The position numbers and the translations under genes are program-made. This document shows, piece after piece, positions 25,801-37,479 of a stretch of DNA of 64,000 nt (position 1 is its first letter; each line of letters begins with the position of its first letter). Source of the DNA: Aspidapion aeneum (taxonomy: Eukaryota > Arthropoda > Insecta > Coleoptera > Brentidae); the NCBI GenBank assembly GCA_963576565.1, contig CAUYVT010000043.1, forward strand, positions 1-64,000, in the 5' to 3' direction. Under the pieces are notes generated by a model that had not been told where the DNA came from, made no database searches, and saw only the letters and a list, made by a program, of their open reading frames with translations.

Positions 25801-28785
25801 TTATGTAAGAACAAATTTTTTTGCAGCTGATTTAAATTTTTCTAAGTTTGAAAAATTAAAATAATCAAGTTTAGAGTAATGTTTATTAGCAGTGTTTGAT
25901 ATTCGGTTTACTGGACAATGGAGCAAGTAGAATGCTCTACAGTATGGCACATGTAGAAGAGACTGGTTACGAGTGTGATAAGCTGGAACATGTATTTTAA
26001 GAGTTTCTAAACATTCAGGACTCTTAGTAATGTTGTTAAAAATTTTATATACAAAGCACACATCGTAATACTCTCTTCTGCTGGACAAACTGTTCAGATT
26101 AAGGTAGGACTGAGTTAAGTCTCTTGTAAGATGTGTGCCAGTTTTTGAAAGAGTGTAACATGCAAACTTTAGAAATTTGTTTTGGACATTATTTAATCTG
26201 TCTATGTGGATTTGATTATAAGGACACCAAATAATATTAGAAAATTCAAGTATTGACCTACAATATGAAATATACAGTGTTTTCAATGCAAAAACATTTG
26301 TAAAGTCCTTACATGTTCTTTTGATGAACCCTAACATACGGTTCGCCTTATTGATAATATTCTCATAATGGGTGTGGAAGGACAGTTCACTATCCAGATA
26401 AACACCTAAATCTTTGATGACTGTAACTTCCTCGAGAATAATGTTATCAATAGAATACTGAGCTGGCAATTTTACGGTTAGCCGGCTAAATCTTAAAAAT
26501 TTGCATTTATCTGGATTTAGAGACATATCATTGGCCTGGCACCATGAGAAGACAATGTCAATATCTCTTTGTAGCTGCAAAATATCTCTTAGTGACGTGA
26601 TTTTAATAAAAAGTTTTAAATCGTCAGCAAACATTAGGAAATGACAAGAGAGTAATTCGCCAAGGTCATTAATAAAGAGGATGAAAAAAAGGGGTCCCAG
26701 GTGCGACCCTTGGGGAACGCCAGATGTTACTGTGAATGGATTAGATAGGTGACCGTTAATTTTAACTTGCTGCCATCTGTCGATCAGATAGGAGCCCACC
26801 CAATTTAGCAAAGCTGCAGATAAACCATAAAAAGAAAGTTTTAATAGCAGCAGAGAATGGTTTACTTTATCAAAGGCTTTGCTGAAATCAGTGTATATAG
26901 CATGTGTCTCTAGCCCTTTATCAAAGTTTTGAAAGATGTGGTTTGTAAACAAGTACAGGTTTGTATCTACAGACCGGCCAAGGGTGAAGCCATGTTGTTG
27001 TGACAGAATTTTACTCTGGAAATGGCCAGACATAATTTCCATGACACACTGTTCAAAGACTTTAGGAAGTGCTGATAAAATACTAATTGGCCTGTAGTTT
27101 TTGATGTCACTTTTATCGCCAGATTTGTGAATGGGAGTAATGTAAGAAAGTTTCCAGACATTTGGAAATCTGCCAGATTTTAGAGAACTGTTAAAAAGCA
27201 GGTAAAGAGGATAGTAGAGTGTTTGAGAGCAAAGCTTTAAGACTCTGTTTGGAATTCCATCAGGGCCTTTACCTTTTTTGATGTCAAGGGAACTTAATGC
27301 TTTTTCTACTGCAACAGCGCCAATAGTGATTTCGCTAAGATTATCATGTATTTCTTTATCAACTTCCTGTGGATGGTTTTTCTTTGCATTGAACACAGAC
27401 GAAAAGAACCTGGCAAACAAATTGGCCACATCCTCACCCTCTGTTGCTGTTGCATCGTCCAAATGCATTTCCTGGGGCACTGCTCCAGTACTCGATTTGG
27501 AGCGAATGAATTTCCAAAAAGTATTTGGATTATCATTAACAGAGTTTTCTGTTTCCTTTATGAAAAGTTCATAGCAATGAGCAGATAATAACTGACATTG
27601 CCTTCTCAAAGTGCTGAAATGAACGTAGTCAATATCACAGTTAGTACGTTTATATTTCTTATGCGCTAACTTTTTCTGAAAAATTAAGTTTTTTAGTTCA
27701 TGAGAAAACCATTGAGGAAATTTAGACGAAGGTTTAAACACTTTAACTGGAACAAAATTATCGAAGCACGAAAATAGGACAGAGTACAGATTATTAGTTG
27801 TTTTATCAATATCATCATCCAGAATAGATAGCCAGTTAAAACTTAAAAAATAATTATTTATTCGTGCGAAATCCGCATTTTTAAAGTCATAGTAAAAACA
27901 CTCTTTAGGTTCCAGATTTTTTGCGGATTTACTATGTAATAATATTTCTAAAGGTGGGTGCAATGGATCTGGTTTAACCAGTCCAACACTCTTTACTACG
28001 GCCTTAAGCTCAAAGTTTGCAAAACAGAGATCAAGAATTTTATTTTGGTGATTTACTATCCCATTATACTGAGTTAGTTCGAGAGATGCGTACGTATCAC
28101 ACACTAGCACATCTTTTGCATTGAACAAATTTGACGGCGAAAAACCGGACTTACTGACGTTTTGAGAGCACGCGACTTCCGCAAAATTGTAGTCACCTGC
28201 AACATCTGAAGGCAAGAAGCTCGAGTCTTCGATGTTTTGAGACCATGTAATGTCAGGAAGGTTAAAATCACCAACCACTATAACTCTTTCGAACAACTCG
28301 CCTGCTGTTGATACCGACTTTAAGTGGGCTTCATAAACGGATATACCCATGTGTGGAGGAATGTAAACGCATCCGACGCAGTAAGTTGCGTCACCAATCG
28401 ACACTGACACCCAGATTTCTTCAACGGCTGGGTTACTAAAGTTTAGCCGGTGAGATTTGTAACGGCCGTTTATTGCAAGAATAACTCCACCTCCTTTTGA
28501 TTTAGTACTGTTTATAGAGTTTCTGTCAGTTCTATATACGGCGTAACGAGAGTCAAGAAGTTCAGCATCATTTATGGTGGAGTCAAGCCATGTTTCGGTT
28601 AATGCAATGACAGAATATGATTCTATTTGAGCAGAGCAGAATATTTCTTTAAGTTTGGTTTTTGAACCACGCAGGTTTTGATAAAAAAGTGAAACGAGTT
28701 CTACTGATGGGCATCTTGAAGTTGTTGTCCTGACCGAAAATTCTTGTTTGCAGGTTCGTTCCGTGACGGGCGTGGACGAAACTCC
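25801..28785 (-). CDS. ORF2: endonuclease/reverse transcriptase of non-LTR element
   Basis: This is the enzyme that nicks target DNA and copies the element RNA. The N-terminal apurinic-type endonuclease shows NLRG, ALTETWLDS, GGGVILAI and VVGDFNLPDITW. RT follows with NYRPISILSALPKVFE, TDFSKAFDKVNH, SGVPQGSHLGPLFFILFIND, the catalytic FADDLKLF and the block KDLGVYLDSELSFHTHY. About 995 codons are open. The frame overlaps the ORF1 end by about 85 bases and contains no ATG until well inside the endonuclease. Translation therefore probably depends on frameshifting or reinitiation. The stop is at 25801-25803. The clade call (CR1/jockey group) comes from motif order, not from a tree. Confidence 0.88.
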   Translation of the reverse strand, partial: GVSSTPVTERTCKQEFSVRTTTSRCPSVELVSLFYQNLRGSKTKLKEIFCSAQIESYSVIALTETWLDSTINDAELLDSRYAVYRTDRNSINSTKSKGGGVILAINGRYKSHRLNFSNPAVEEIWVSVSIGDATYCVGCVYIPPHMGISVYEAHLKSVSTAGELFERVIVVGDFNLPDITWSQNIEDSSFLPSDVAGDYNFAEVACSQNVSKSGFSPSNLFNAKDVLVCDTYASLELTQYNGIVNHQNKILDLCFANFELKAVVKSVGLVKPDPLHPPLEILLHSKSAKNLEPKECFYYDFKNADFARINNYFLSFNWLSILDDDIDKTTNNLYSVLFSCFDNFVPVKVFKPSSKFPQWFSHELKNLIFQKKLAHKKYKRTNCDIDYVHFSTLRRQCQLLSAHCYELFIKETENSVNDNPNTFWKFIRSKSSTGAVPQEMHLDDATATEGEDVANLFARFFSSVFNAKKNHPQEVDKEIHDNLSEITIGAVAVEKALSSLDIKKGKGPDGIPNRVLKLCSQTLYYPLYLLFNSSLKSGRFPNVWKLSYITPIHKSGDKSDIKNYRPISILSALPKVFEQCVMEIMSGHFQSKILSQQHGFTLGRSVDTNLYLFTNHIFQNFDKGLETHAIYTDFSKAFDKVNHSLLLLKLSFYGLSAALLNWVGSYLIDRWQQVKINGHLSNPFTVTSGVPQGSHLGPLFFILFINDLGELLSCHFLMFADDLKLFIKITSLRDILQLQRDIDIVFSWCQANDMSLNPDKCKFLRFSRLTVKLPAQYSIDNIILEEVTVIKDLGVYLDSELSFHTHYENIINKANRMLGFIKRTCKDFTNVFALKTLYISYCRSILEFSNIIWCPYNQIHIDRLNNVQNKFLKFACYTLSKTGTHLTRDLTQSYLNLNSLSSRREYYDVCFVYKIFNNITKSPECLETLKIHVPAYHTRNQSLLHVPYCRAFYLLHCPVNRISNTANKHYSKLDYFNFSNLEKFKSAAKKFVLT

Positions 28786-29882
28786 TTAACGGCTGTGCCA
28801 TCAGGCCATAGCCCAGGTTCCATCAGGCCCTTTAAAATGGATTCTTTAACACCAATTTTGAAAGATGCTACATCTTCATTTTGAACAAGCACATGACATT
28901 TTACATCATTGATACCAAGTTTGTTCTGTACATAATCGATAACTTGTTCTTCAGTAGTACTAGGATTGCATCTACCCAGGTACAACCATTGTCTACGCTC
29001 TCCAGCTGTAAAAGATCCATTGCCAGAACTTGTACCAATCACTATATTAGGTCTGGCGCGGTTTTTTGGGAGCATAGGAGCAGAAGAAGTAGAAGAACTA
29101 CTATTTGTATTTTCATTTTGTTTAGGATGATTGGCCTGGTGATTAGCTCTATTTGCGCTATGGTTAACTGTTGGAGGGAACCGCTGAGTTTGGTTGCTAT
29201 TATTTGTTTGTTGCCACTTAGGCATTGTATCAGACACTGGTGTGTCCACGGAGTTGGTGGGGACCCTTGGAGCAGAGTTTTTTAAGGTTTTTATTTCATC
29301 TTCCAGTTTAGTAACTTGGTACAGAAGATTCGTGTGAGCAAGTTCAAGTTCGCTAATCCTAGTTTCATGATTTTGAATAATTGTGTTAGTGTTAGCGTTT
29401 GGAATCGTTTCATAGTTAACATGAGTTTTTTGTATATCATATGCATTTGTTTTGGCAATAGCTTTGAGGTCATTTTTTACTGTAGTAATCAGTTGATCAT
29501 TTGTTTTAACAATATCACCTTTAACTTTGGTAAGCTCATCAAGCATATGTTTATTTAGTTTTGCTAGTTCTGATTGTAACATTGAGGTAACTGAAGATGT
29601 AATGTTGCAGCATAGTGTGTTGAAATCTGGCTGCAAGGAGGTATTTTGTAAATGAGTATTGATAGGAATATTTTTATCTGGTTGATTTTTGTATTCCATA
29701 ATGGGTATCATACAAGTTTCACAGGCGAAGATCATTACTCTAGATTTCATTTGAGTTACCTGAGCTTCGGACGTTGTTAGCTTGGAGCATGCCAAACAGA
29801 AAGGTAAATTGCAGAATTCACAATTTATTTTATATTTCACCTCCTTTTCAGTAAGTGTGCTTTTGCACTTTGAACAAGACAT
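28701..29882 (-). CDS. ORF1: PHD-like finger, coiled coil and RRM-like protein
   Basis: This is the RNA-binding partner of ORF2 (393 aa, ATG start). Residues 1-60 form a PHD/RING-like zinc finger (MSCSKC, CEFCNLPFCLAC, CETC). Residues about 95-200 are rich in heptad-like Leu/Ile and end in LELAHTNLLYQVTKLEDEIK, consistent with a coiled coil. A Gln/Asn/Ser-rich linker follows. The C-terminal domain (RRQWLYLGRCNPSTTEEQV, then SFKIGV, then LWPDGTAVKEFRPRP) resembles the RRM-like fold seen in such ORF1 proteins. The stop at 28701-28703 lies inside the ORF2 frame. Confidence 0.8.
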   Translation of the reverse strand: MSCSKCKSTLTEKEVKYKINCEFCNLPFCLACSKLTTSEAQVTQMKSRVMIFACETCMIPIMEYKNQPDKNIPINTHLQNTSLQPDFNTLCCNITSSVTSMLQSELAKLNKHMLDELTKVKGDIVKTNDQLITTVKNDLKAIAKTNAYDIQKTHVNYETIPNANTNTIIQNHETRISELELAHTNLLYQVTKLEDEIKTLKNSAPRVPTNSVDTPVSDTMPKWQQTNNSNQTQRFPPTVNHSANRANHQANHPKQNENTNSSSSTSSAPMLPKNRARPNIVIGTSSGNGSFTAGERRQWLYLGRCNPSTTEEQVIDYVQNKLGINDVKCHVLVQNEDVASFKIGVKESILKGLMEPGLWPDGTAVKEFRPRPSRNEPANKNFRSGQQLQDAHQ

Positions 29883-30639
29883 TATGCTCTTCTATTCCAC
29901 TGTGCAGTGCACGAGTTTACTAAAATCGCTGAACACACCCTTCGCAAATTTGTTTGTGGCTGACTGGTCACCTTAGCGTGGCTAACTTCTGATTTGTTTA
30001 CAAATTATGACGGTCAGCTGTTTATGGAACTTGGTATGGTGGGTTTTTTATACAGTTTTTTATTGCACAAATTAAACTGATAACAAGTTTAATTAGCTAA
30101 AATTATGCTAATTATGAGTCCGATGAAGTCAATAACACTTACGTGGATACAGTACCAGCTGGGCTGTAAGTTGAACACTGTTTACTTAACTTATGTGTAC
30201 TAATAAGCTGGAATAAGGCTATATAAAATGACAATTTTATAAAAATGTACAATGGTACAACCTAAGAAACTTAAAAACGTAATGTAACATTGTTACCTAT
30301 ATTTAACGATACCGCAACATGTTTTTATGTCATGTTTTTTAATTTCATTTTCAGGATTAGAGGTCATTTTATAAAAAAATCTGGTATTAAGTACCCAGAT
30401 AACAAAAGGACATCTTAATGATCTCCATTCTATGACTTAAGACAGATAGATATATCCTTAAGATTTCTCATAATCATATTTATTTCCAAGATTTATAGAA
30501 AAATAAAATATTCTACACCCTTTAGGGAAATTTAAAAAGGAATTAAATGAACTACTTTGACTAAGTTTGACATTCGCTATAGTACCAAAGAGATCTTGAC
30601 TAGACTGTGCCATCTTGAGCCAACAACAGAAAGCTTGTT

Positions 30640-30945
30640 TTAACTTACGTATGTAACACAAGTAACACATTTTGTATTACATGTTGCTCTCAACAACATG
30701 TTTTAATAACTTAACACAATTTACAACGAGGCAATGTTACCACAAAAAATATAGCCTATCTATATTCTTTGTAATGTTACTCTCAGATGAAGATAAATGA
30801 AGAACGTAACCAAATTTACAACGAGACAATTCAACGAATGTTAATTGTTAGGATATCGTGCACACTGGTTTGTTACATGTAGCTTTAAACAACATGTTTA
30901 ATTAACGTAACACAATTAAGTAATGTTTCAGGTTGTAAATTTTCG
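30640..30945. repeat. Direct repeats rich in GTTACATGT / AACATGTT motifs
   Basis: Two related blocks (about 30665-30735 and 30873-30940) share TTACATGTNGCT, AACAACATGTTT and AACNTAACACAATT. A similar GTAACATT-rich context occurs at 23370-23470, 25590-25680 and 36270-36330. The area from 29990 to 30640 holds no gene that I can recognise. Confidence 0.55.
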
Positions 30946-31489
30946 GTATCACATGAGTGTAATATATAAAGTATGTACAGCGTGTCCCATTTTCGATGGG
31001 ATTAAATGGGAAACTCGGTTATAATTAAAGATATCGATTTTCTGATTGCACCTTACCGTGCTCTTTTTTTGAGCCGGTAAAAATGGTGTAATCAGATTTT
31101 TGCTATACCTCGTGGATTCGCTAATACAGAGAGTTTTTTGAAAAAATTGCATTTTTAATAATTCTTTGTATTTTGCTTATTTACCAAAATATTTTTATTC
31201 TGTAAAAACCGTTACATGGCAACTTTTTTAGAGCAAAATAATATAGTTATTACGTATACGTTGTCAACTTTTTTAAATATTGTTTAGTTTTTGAGATATG
31301 GTATGTATCATAAAAAAATTAAATACGGACCTGGATTTTTTTAACTAATATTTTAATTGATTTCATGTTATTATTATCTTAAAATGATAAAACTTTAATA
31401 TTTTTTTAATTTAAGGTTAAAAAAAATATTTCAATATCAATAAATCAACTTAATGATTCACTATCGAAATTTTGAGAAACTGAAAATAT

Positions 31490-34400
31490 ACCGGAAATTA
31501 AACCTATTCTTTCCCCGGCTGACGAAGCATGTCAAAAAATATTTAAAAATACTACTTTTCGTGATAATACAGGGCGTTACGTCGTGACTTTACCCTTTTG
31601 CGAAAATAGTGAACCAAGTTTTCCAAATAGTCGCCAACTTGCATTAAAGAGATTTTTATCTCTCGAAAACCGCTTAATTGAAACACCGGAAACCTATCAA
31701 AGATATTCGGGCTTTATGCAAGAATACTTAGACTTAGGTCACATGGAATTAATTTCTAACCCGGAGGAACAGTTTACGGAAAAAAGTTACTATATCCCCC
31801 ACCACCATATTGAAAGACCTGAAAGTTTAACCACAAAACTCAGAGTAGTTTTTAACGCAAGCGCAGTATCCCAAACAAATACTGGAAGAATTTCCTTAAA
31901 TGACACGCTTTGCGCCGGTCCCAAATTACAAAAGGACATTTGTTCTATTTTATTTCTTAAATGTTTCGCGGCATTTTAATAGCCCCGCATCATCAAAATT
32001 TTCAAAAAATCTTATGGAGGTTTAGTCCTACCGAACCTATAAAAGAATATAATTTAAAAACCGTTACATATGGTACTACCCCGGCTGCTTTTTTAGCTTT
32101 AAGAGCAGCTAGCTGAGGACGAAATGCATAATTTTCCCCGCGCCGCTAAAGTTATTATGACAGATAATTTTGTTGACGATTTTGTCACCGGTTGTAGCTC
32201 CGTTGAAGAAGCTATATCTCTCCAACAGGAGTTATCACTTTTATTAAAATCCGCAGGATTTAAATTATATAAATGGGCTAGCAACAATAAAACTGTTTTA
32301 GAGCACTTGCCAGAATCCGATATTAACCCTAAAGTTCTTTCTCTTGATATAGAAGAAACTACAAAAATTTTAGGACTTAGATGGCAACCCTGTTCAGATT
32401 ATTTTTCATACTCAGTAGAGCCTCTAAATCGTAGTTGCACGAAACGCAATATCCTTTCAGAAATTTTTAAAATTTATGATCCCCTTGGATGGTTGTCGCC
32501 AGTTACTATTTTAATTAAATGCCTAATCCAGGAATTTTGGAAATCTGGATTGGACTGGGACGAAGATGCTCCCATAGCGATAAGTAGCCTCTGGGAACGC
32601 TATAGGTTAGAATTACCACTTTTAAAAGAATTGCGCTTATCCCGCTTTATCAATATTTTTTCTGGAAACGCTCAATACGAATTAATCGGTTTTTCAGACG
32701 CTTCAAATAAAGCGTACGCAGCTATTGTTTATTTACGCGTAATTTATAAAAATAAAATTTTTATTTATTTTTTATGCTCAAAAACTAAAGTAGCCCCTAT
32801 AAAATTTACAAGTATTGCACGACTCGAGTTAGCCGCTTGTAATATATTAGTTGATCTAATTCAATTTATTCTTCATAGTTTTGAAAACAGACTTAAAATT
32901 CACCAAATATTCGCAAGTAGCTTTATCGTGGATTAAAAATGGACATCCGTCTAGCTATGTACAAAATAGAGTCACGCAAATTCATGAAAAAGTATCTCCT
33001 AAAAATTGGCATTATATTTCCACTTCTCAGAATCCCGCTGATGTAGCTTCAAGAGGTCTCTATCCTAGTGAACTTATAAATCATAGTTTATTTTTTCAAG
33101 GTCCCCAATTTTTAAAATTACATTATGACTACTGGCCTATAACCTTGGAAATAAAAGACACTTCTGAAACTTTAAATGAAGAAAAAGCTAATAAAAACTT
33201 AACTTTAATTGCTACGCAAACCCCAAACTTAAATTTTTTAACTTCGCTTATTAATAAAAACTCATCTTTTACTAAACTTTGTAGAACTTTAGCGTATATT
33301 TTACGTTTTATAAATAAAAAATTTCTAAATAAAAGTATAATTTTTGAAACTTTTCAAAAAGAAATTCAAACCGCACTTTATTTATTAATAAAAAACGAAC
33401 AATCGATCTATTTTTCGGAAGAAATAAATTTTCTTAAAAATAATATAAAATTATCTAAACCGATGCAAAAATTAAATCTATTTTTAGATGACCAAAATTT
33501 ATTACGCGTCGGTGGAAGATTGCACAATTCTTCTCTCTCTTATGACAAAAAATTTCCCCCGCGAAAGTAGAATTACTTATTTAATTATCGAACATATTCA
33601 TTTAAAATTTTTACATGCTGGATTAAGAACAGTACATTTTTTACTAAGCCAAAATCATTGGATAATTGCGGCAAAACGCAAAATTTGTCAAGTTTTAGTA
33701 AAATGCATCCCCTGTTTTAAATTATCCCCTAAATCGGTACAACCCCCAATGGGTTCACTTCCGTTTCCACGAGTTTCTCAACTTAGAGCATTTTCGCATA
33801 CAGGAGTAGATTTAGGTGGCCCCATTCCTATTTTAATGAACCGAACCCGCGGTGCACCACGTACTTTAAAATCATATATTTGCTTATTCGTTTGTATGAG
33901 TACGAAAGCGGTACATATCGAAATAGTCAGTGATTTGACAGCCGATGCTTTTATCGCAGCAATGCGTAGGTTTGTGGCTCGTAGAAATTACGTAACTGAT
34001 ATGTATTCTGATAATGGAACTAACCTAGTTTCGGCAAATAGACAGTTGTTACAGATTGATTCTTCTCGTCCAATAAAATGGCATTTTATTCCAAGTCACA
34101 GACCCAATTTTGGAGGTCTTTGGGAGTCTGGGATTAAAACTGTCAAAAACCATTTATTTCGAACCATTGGTTCACAAATTTTAACATATGAAGAGTTATA
34201 TACAGTCACCTGTCAGATTGAAGCTATTATGAACTCTCGACCGCTAACTGAAATTTCCTCGGATCCAAATGACATTTCTGTTTTGACACCAGTTCATTTT
34301 TTATCATTGGAACCGTTGACAGCTCTTCCTGACGGTGACTTAACAGATGTCAAAATTAATAGATTAACTCGTTGGCAGCTACTTCAAAGAATCCATCAGG

Positions 34401-34673
34401 ATTTCTGGAGACGCTGGCAGCAAGAATATTTGCATACACTTCAACAAAGGAGCAAGTAGCTGGACCCCACTTGTACTCCAGAAGTTGGTCGTTTGGTAAT
34501 AATCAAGAATGATTTTATACCCCCGCTACAATGGCAGCTCGGTAGAATAATTGAAATTTTTTCCGAGTAAAGACGGTGTAAATCGAGTTAATGTCAAGAC
34601 AAGGGACTCGGTGTTAAAGAGACCAATCTCAAAGCTATGTCCTTTGCCACTTGATACTTTAGAAAATGCATAG
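31490..34673 (+). pseudogene. BEL/Pao copy 2, pol remnant (RT, RNase H, integrase)
   Basis: This is a decayed polyprotein. RT begins near 31584 (GRYVVTLPF, KRFLSLENRL, LRVVFNASA), loses frame near 31970, and resumes with KTVTYGTTPAAFLALRA. A further break precedes DNFVDDFVTG, the RT active site (FVDD) near 32165. RNase H (GFSDASNKAYAAIVYLRV) and the TKVAPIK/ARLELAA blocks follow. Integrase (33488-34459) keeps the core residues in TGVDLGGP, MYSDNGTN and GGLWESG. A stop at 34457-34459 and another frameshift precede the terminal CPLPLDTLENA. Gag, protease and 5' LTR are missing. It is clearly related to, but diverged from, copy 1. Confidence 0.88.
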
Positions 34674-34691
34674 CATTTTCGGCCGGCAATA

Positions 34692-35450
34692 TGTTCGGTT
34701 TCCATAAAAAACCTCTTTATTTTTCTTTTATTTTTGAATTTTACTTTTATTTTTCCTATTTTTCATGGACTAAAATTTTGTCTTGAACATAAAATTATTA
34801 GTCTTAAATTTATATTAATCCTAGGTAAATGGTAAATGGATCAACTATTAGTTATTATAAAATTTACCTAAAGCAAAATTGCATTAAAATGCGAGAATTA
34901 AACGCAAAAAATGTAATTTCTATTCTAAATTTAAGAATTATCATTTTATTTCTTATTTCTTTATTTTTATATACTTTGGCACTACAAGCGTCCTCATCGT
35001 GTTTTTCACATATCCATAAAATTTAAAATATAGTGATATGGTTTCCTATAGAGGGTGAAGTGCTGTGCGCATGTGTGAAAAAACTGCAAGCGCAGGATAG
35101 AGAGACAGACAATGTGTGCTGCGCGTCGCCATGTCTAGAACACGACAACCTTAAAATTTAAATTTAAAAAATAGTGAAAATTCACTTTAAAATACCGCAA
35201 ATAATTAAAATTATCGTGCCATCATCCTGTTGGAACTTCAAGTCACATAGCTCTTATGGAAAGGTGTACACCTTGCACTTTGGAACTTCAAAACAGCGGT
35301 AAGTCCCTCTCCATGAGGCTATATCACAATTTTATTTCTCTTTTCAAATTTAACCTTAACAATTTTTAAATTAGTTACTTTCTCTAGTTAAATGAATTTT
35401 TTGCCCCAATGTTAATTATAGTCCACTGTATCTACCAAAACCCAATCTGA
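34692..35450 (+). repeat. Probable 3' LTR of BEL/Pao copy 2 (right edge approximate)
   Basis: The LTR starts TGTTCGGTTTCC 18 bp after the pol stop, behind CGGCCGGCAA, which corresponds to the polypurine/LTR junction of copy 1. A GTAAGT donor occurs at 35299-35304, at about the same relative place as in copy 1. Without a 5' LTR the right edge is a guess from the usual length. A 45-codon ATG frame at 35490-35627 (two Cys-x4-Cys-like pairs) is unexplained. Apart from that frame, 35450-35830 holds nothing I can recognise. Confidence 0.55.
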
Positions 35451-36339
35451 GCCATCGGAGTGCTACAAGTCACTTAAAATTATTCTAAAATGGCTAGAAA
35501 TCGACCATATTCAGATTTTAAGAAATGTGATATGTTTGACTGCTTTATTCAAGCAACAAAATCCCAATATCTAAACGGCAGAAATATTACTCAAAAATGC
35601 CAACAATGCCTTACACATAATCGCTAGCAGTTTAAACATTTATATCACTAAATAAAATTAGTTATTAACTTTTTTAATTAATTATTTTTTTGTTGTAGAC
35701 TTTGTTTCATATAAATCTTTAAATTAAAGTAAAACCATTTTAATTTGCTAAGTTTCAAAACATTTAAACTAAAAATCATTCAACTAGCAATTTTTAATTT
35801 ATATTTATGTTGAATATTTCCAGGTTCGGACTAAAATTATTTTTTTAAATATTAAATATTTTTCTTTACCTTAATACAAAAAAATATTAATTTTTTATTA
35901 TATTGTGATAATAATAGCATAAAACCAATTAAAATAATAATAAAAAAATCCAGATCCGTATTTGATTTTTTTATGATAAAAACCATATCTCGAAAACTAA
36001 ACAATATTTTAAAAAATTGACAACGTATTATTATTTTCTTCTAAAAAAGTTGCCACATAAAAATTTTTACAGAATAAAAATATCTTGCAAAATAAACGAG
36101 ACACAAGGAATTGCAATTTTTTAAAAACTCCCTGTATTAGCGAAACTACGGGGTATAGCAAAAATCTGAATACACCATTTTTAAGGTCTTGAAAAAAGAG
36201 CAAATCTATATCTTTAATAATAACCGAGTTTCCCATTTAATCCCATCGAAAATAGGACACGCTGTACAGTAATAAAATTTACGAGGTAATGTAACGAAAG
36301 TTAATTGTGACATCATGTACACTGGGTTTCTTGTTGGTT

Positions 36340-37290
36340 CACAAATGACAATCTTTTTCAAAATTGTATTTTTTTCAATTTTAATGCGCCATCTAATATT
36401 TGACATGAGTTTAAAAGATATCCAATAATTCGAATTGTGTTCCAGAAAGCAAGGGCTTTCAGCCTCTGATGTCAAATTGGTATTTAGATGCAAAAATAAC
36501 GGAGGTAACCAAGCAACTAGATAGTAATATATGATATAGTGAAGTTTTTTAGATTTTATACGGAAGCTGTAATTTTGGGAGAAAAATGGTTTAGTAGTTT
36601 TTTTTAGAGCTTTATATTACATTTCAACCGATCTGCCTTTTAGGTTCATAGATGTTACCCTAAGGTATAAAAAATAGTCCGGAAAATATGGGTGCAAAAT
36701 CGTAGGTCGGATGTATTTAAACCGTCATATTTCACAAAATATAGACTACAAAAAATAAAAAACTAGCGTACGGTATTTAGAATGGTAAAGCCTTTTAAAC
36801 TTTGAAGCATTTTTTATTTTTTAAACTTTTATGAAAAAGTAAGATTTTGGTGTCTAGTCCTCAGGCCAATTTCGTAGTTTTTTGAGCATAACTCGAAAAC
36901 TTTTTAACTTATGCTAAGGGTAAAACACATTGTGGATACAACTTGTCAATACACATCGTTTTTGTTTGTTATGATTTTTTGTAAAATTAGCAGTTTCTCT
37001 ATAAAACGCAAAAACACATAAAAAACATAATGTTGCGGATTATATTTTTTTTGAGACACAAAAACCTTCAGAATGCACGCGATTAACAGTTTTTATAAAA
37101 TGGCACTATAATCCAAATAAACTAAAAATCGGCTAAGAAATAAAAAAGTTATGAATTTTTCAAAATTCTTTTGTTTTTCATGTTTGGACCGCCAGCGCCA
37201 TATTGTATTTCGCATGAGTTTGACAGATGTCCAACAAGTGGGATTGTGTTCCCAAAGGTAAGGGCTTTCAACGACGAAACTCAACTTTGC
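36340..37290. repeat. Pair of diverged direct repeats
   Basis: Blocks 36345-36495 and 37145-37285 share CGCATGAGTTTGACAGAT-like and ATTGTGTTCC-x5-AAGGGCTTTCA sequence in the same order. Minus-strand frames of both read ESPxxxEHNPT-like peptides. The middle (36500-37140) is AT-rich with no gene recognised. Confidence 0.6.
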
Positions 37291-37479
37291 ATTAACACGA
37301 AAAGTGCATAAAGGCCTCTAGGCGAATAGAGTAAGAAGAAAGGTGGTCTCCATGGGCGAAGGGGCTTGGCGGGCTAAGCCCCCCAAAAACTCAGTTAGCC
37401 CCTCAAAAATAGTTTGAATTTTATCATTTTATCACAAACGCAAACACATTCCAAAACAGAAATAAAAAATATCAACATA

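Larger units (their letters stand above)
25677..29990 (-). mobile_element. CR1/jockey-type non-LTR retrotransposon, nearly intact
   Basis: It has two open frames, ORF1 (28701-29882) and ORF2 (25801-28785), followed by a short 3' UTR. The tail, read on minus, is TTAAATAAATAAATAAATG (+ strand 25677-25694). The 5' end is uncertain: it may lie near 29990. Alternatively it may reach 30282, where TGTAACATT (30283-30291) repeats the sequence at the 3' junction (25671-25679). That motif is common locally, so the target duplication is only a candidate. The absence of internal stops suggests a fairly young copy. Confidence 0.85.
30978..36264. mobile_element. Long-TIR mariner-like element enclosing a BEL fragment
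   Basis: The left arm (30978 to about 31430) and the right arm (about 35830-36264) are reverse complements over roughly 450 bp. They begin CAGCGTGTCC, then ATTTTCGATGGGATTAAATG and GGAAACTCGGTTAT. TA lies on each side. The arms enclose the second BEL pol and its 3' LTR, which must have inserted into the original, smaller element. No transposase is visible. Confidence 0.75.

Noticed and set aside
30110..30160. ATGAGTCCGATGAAGTC as a possible hammerhead ribozyme core
   Set aside because: The conserved CUGAUGA and GAAA boxes are not both present and no matching stems were found.
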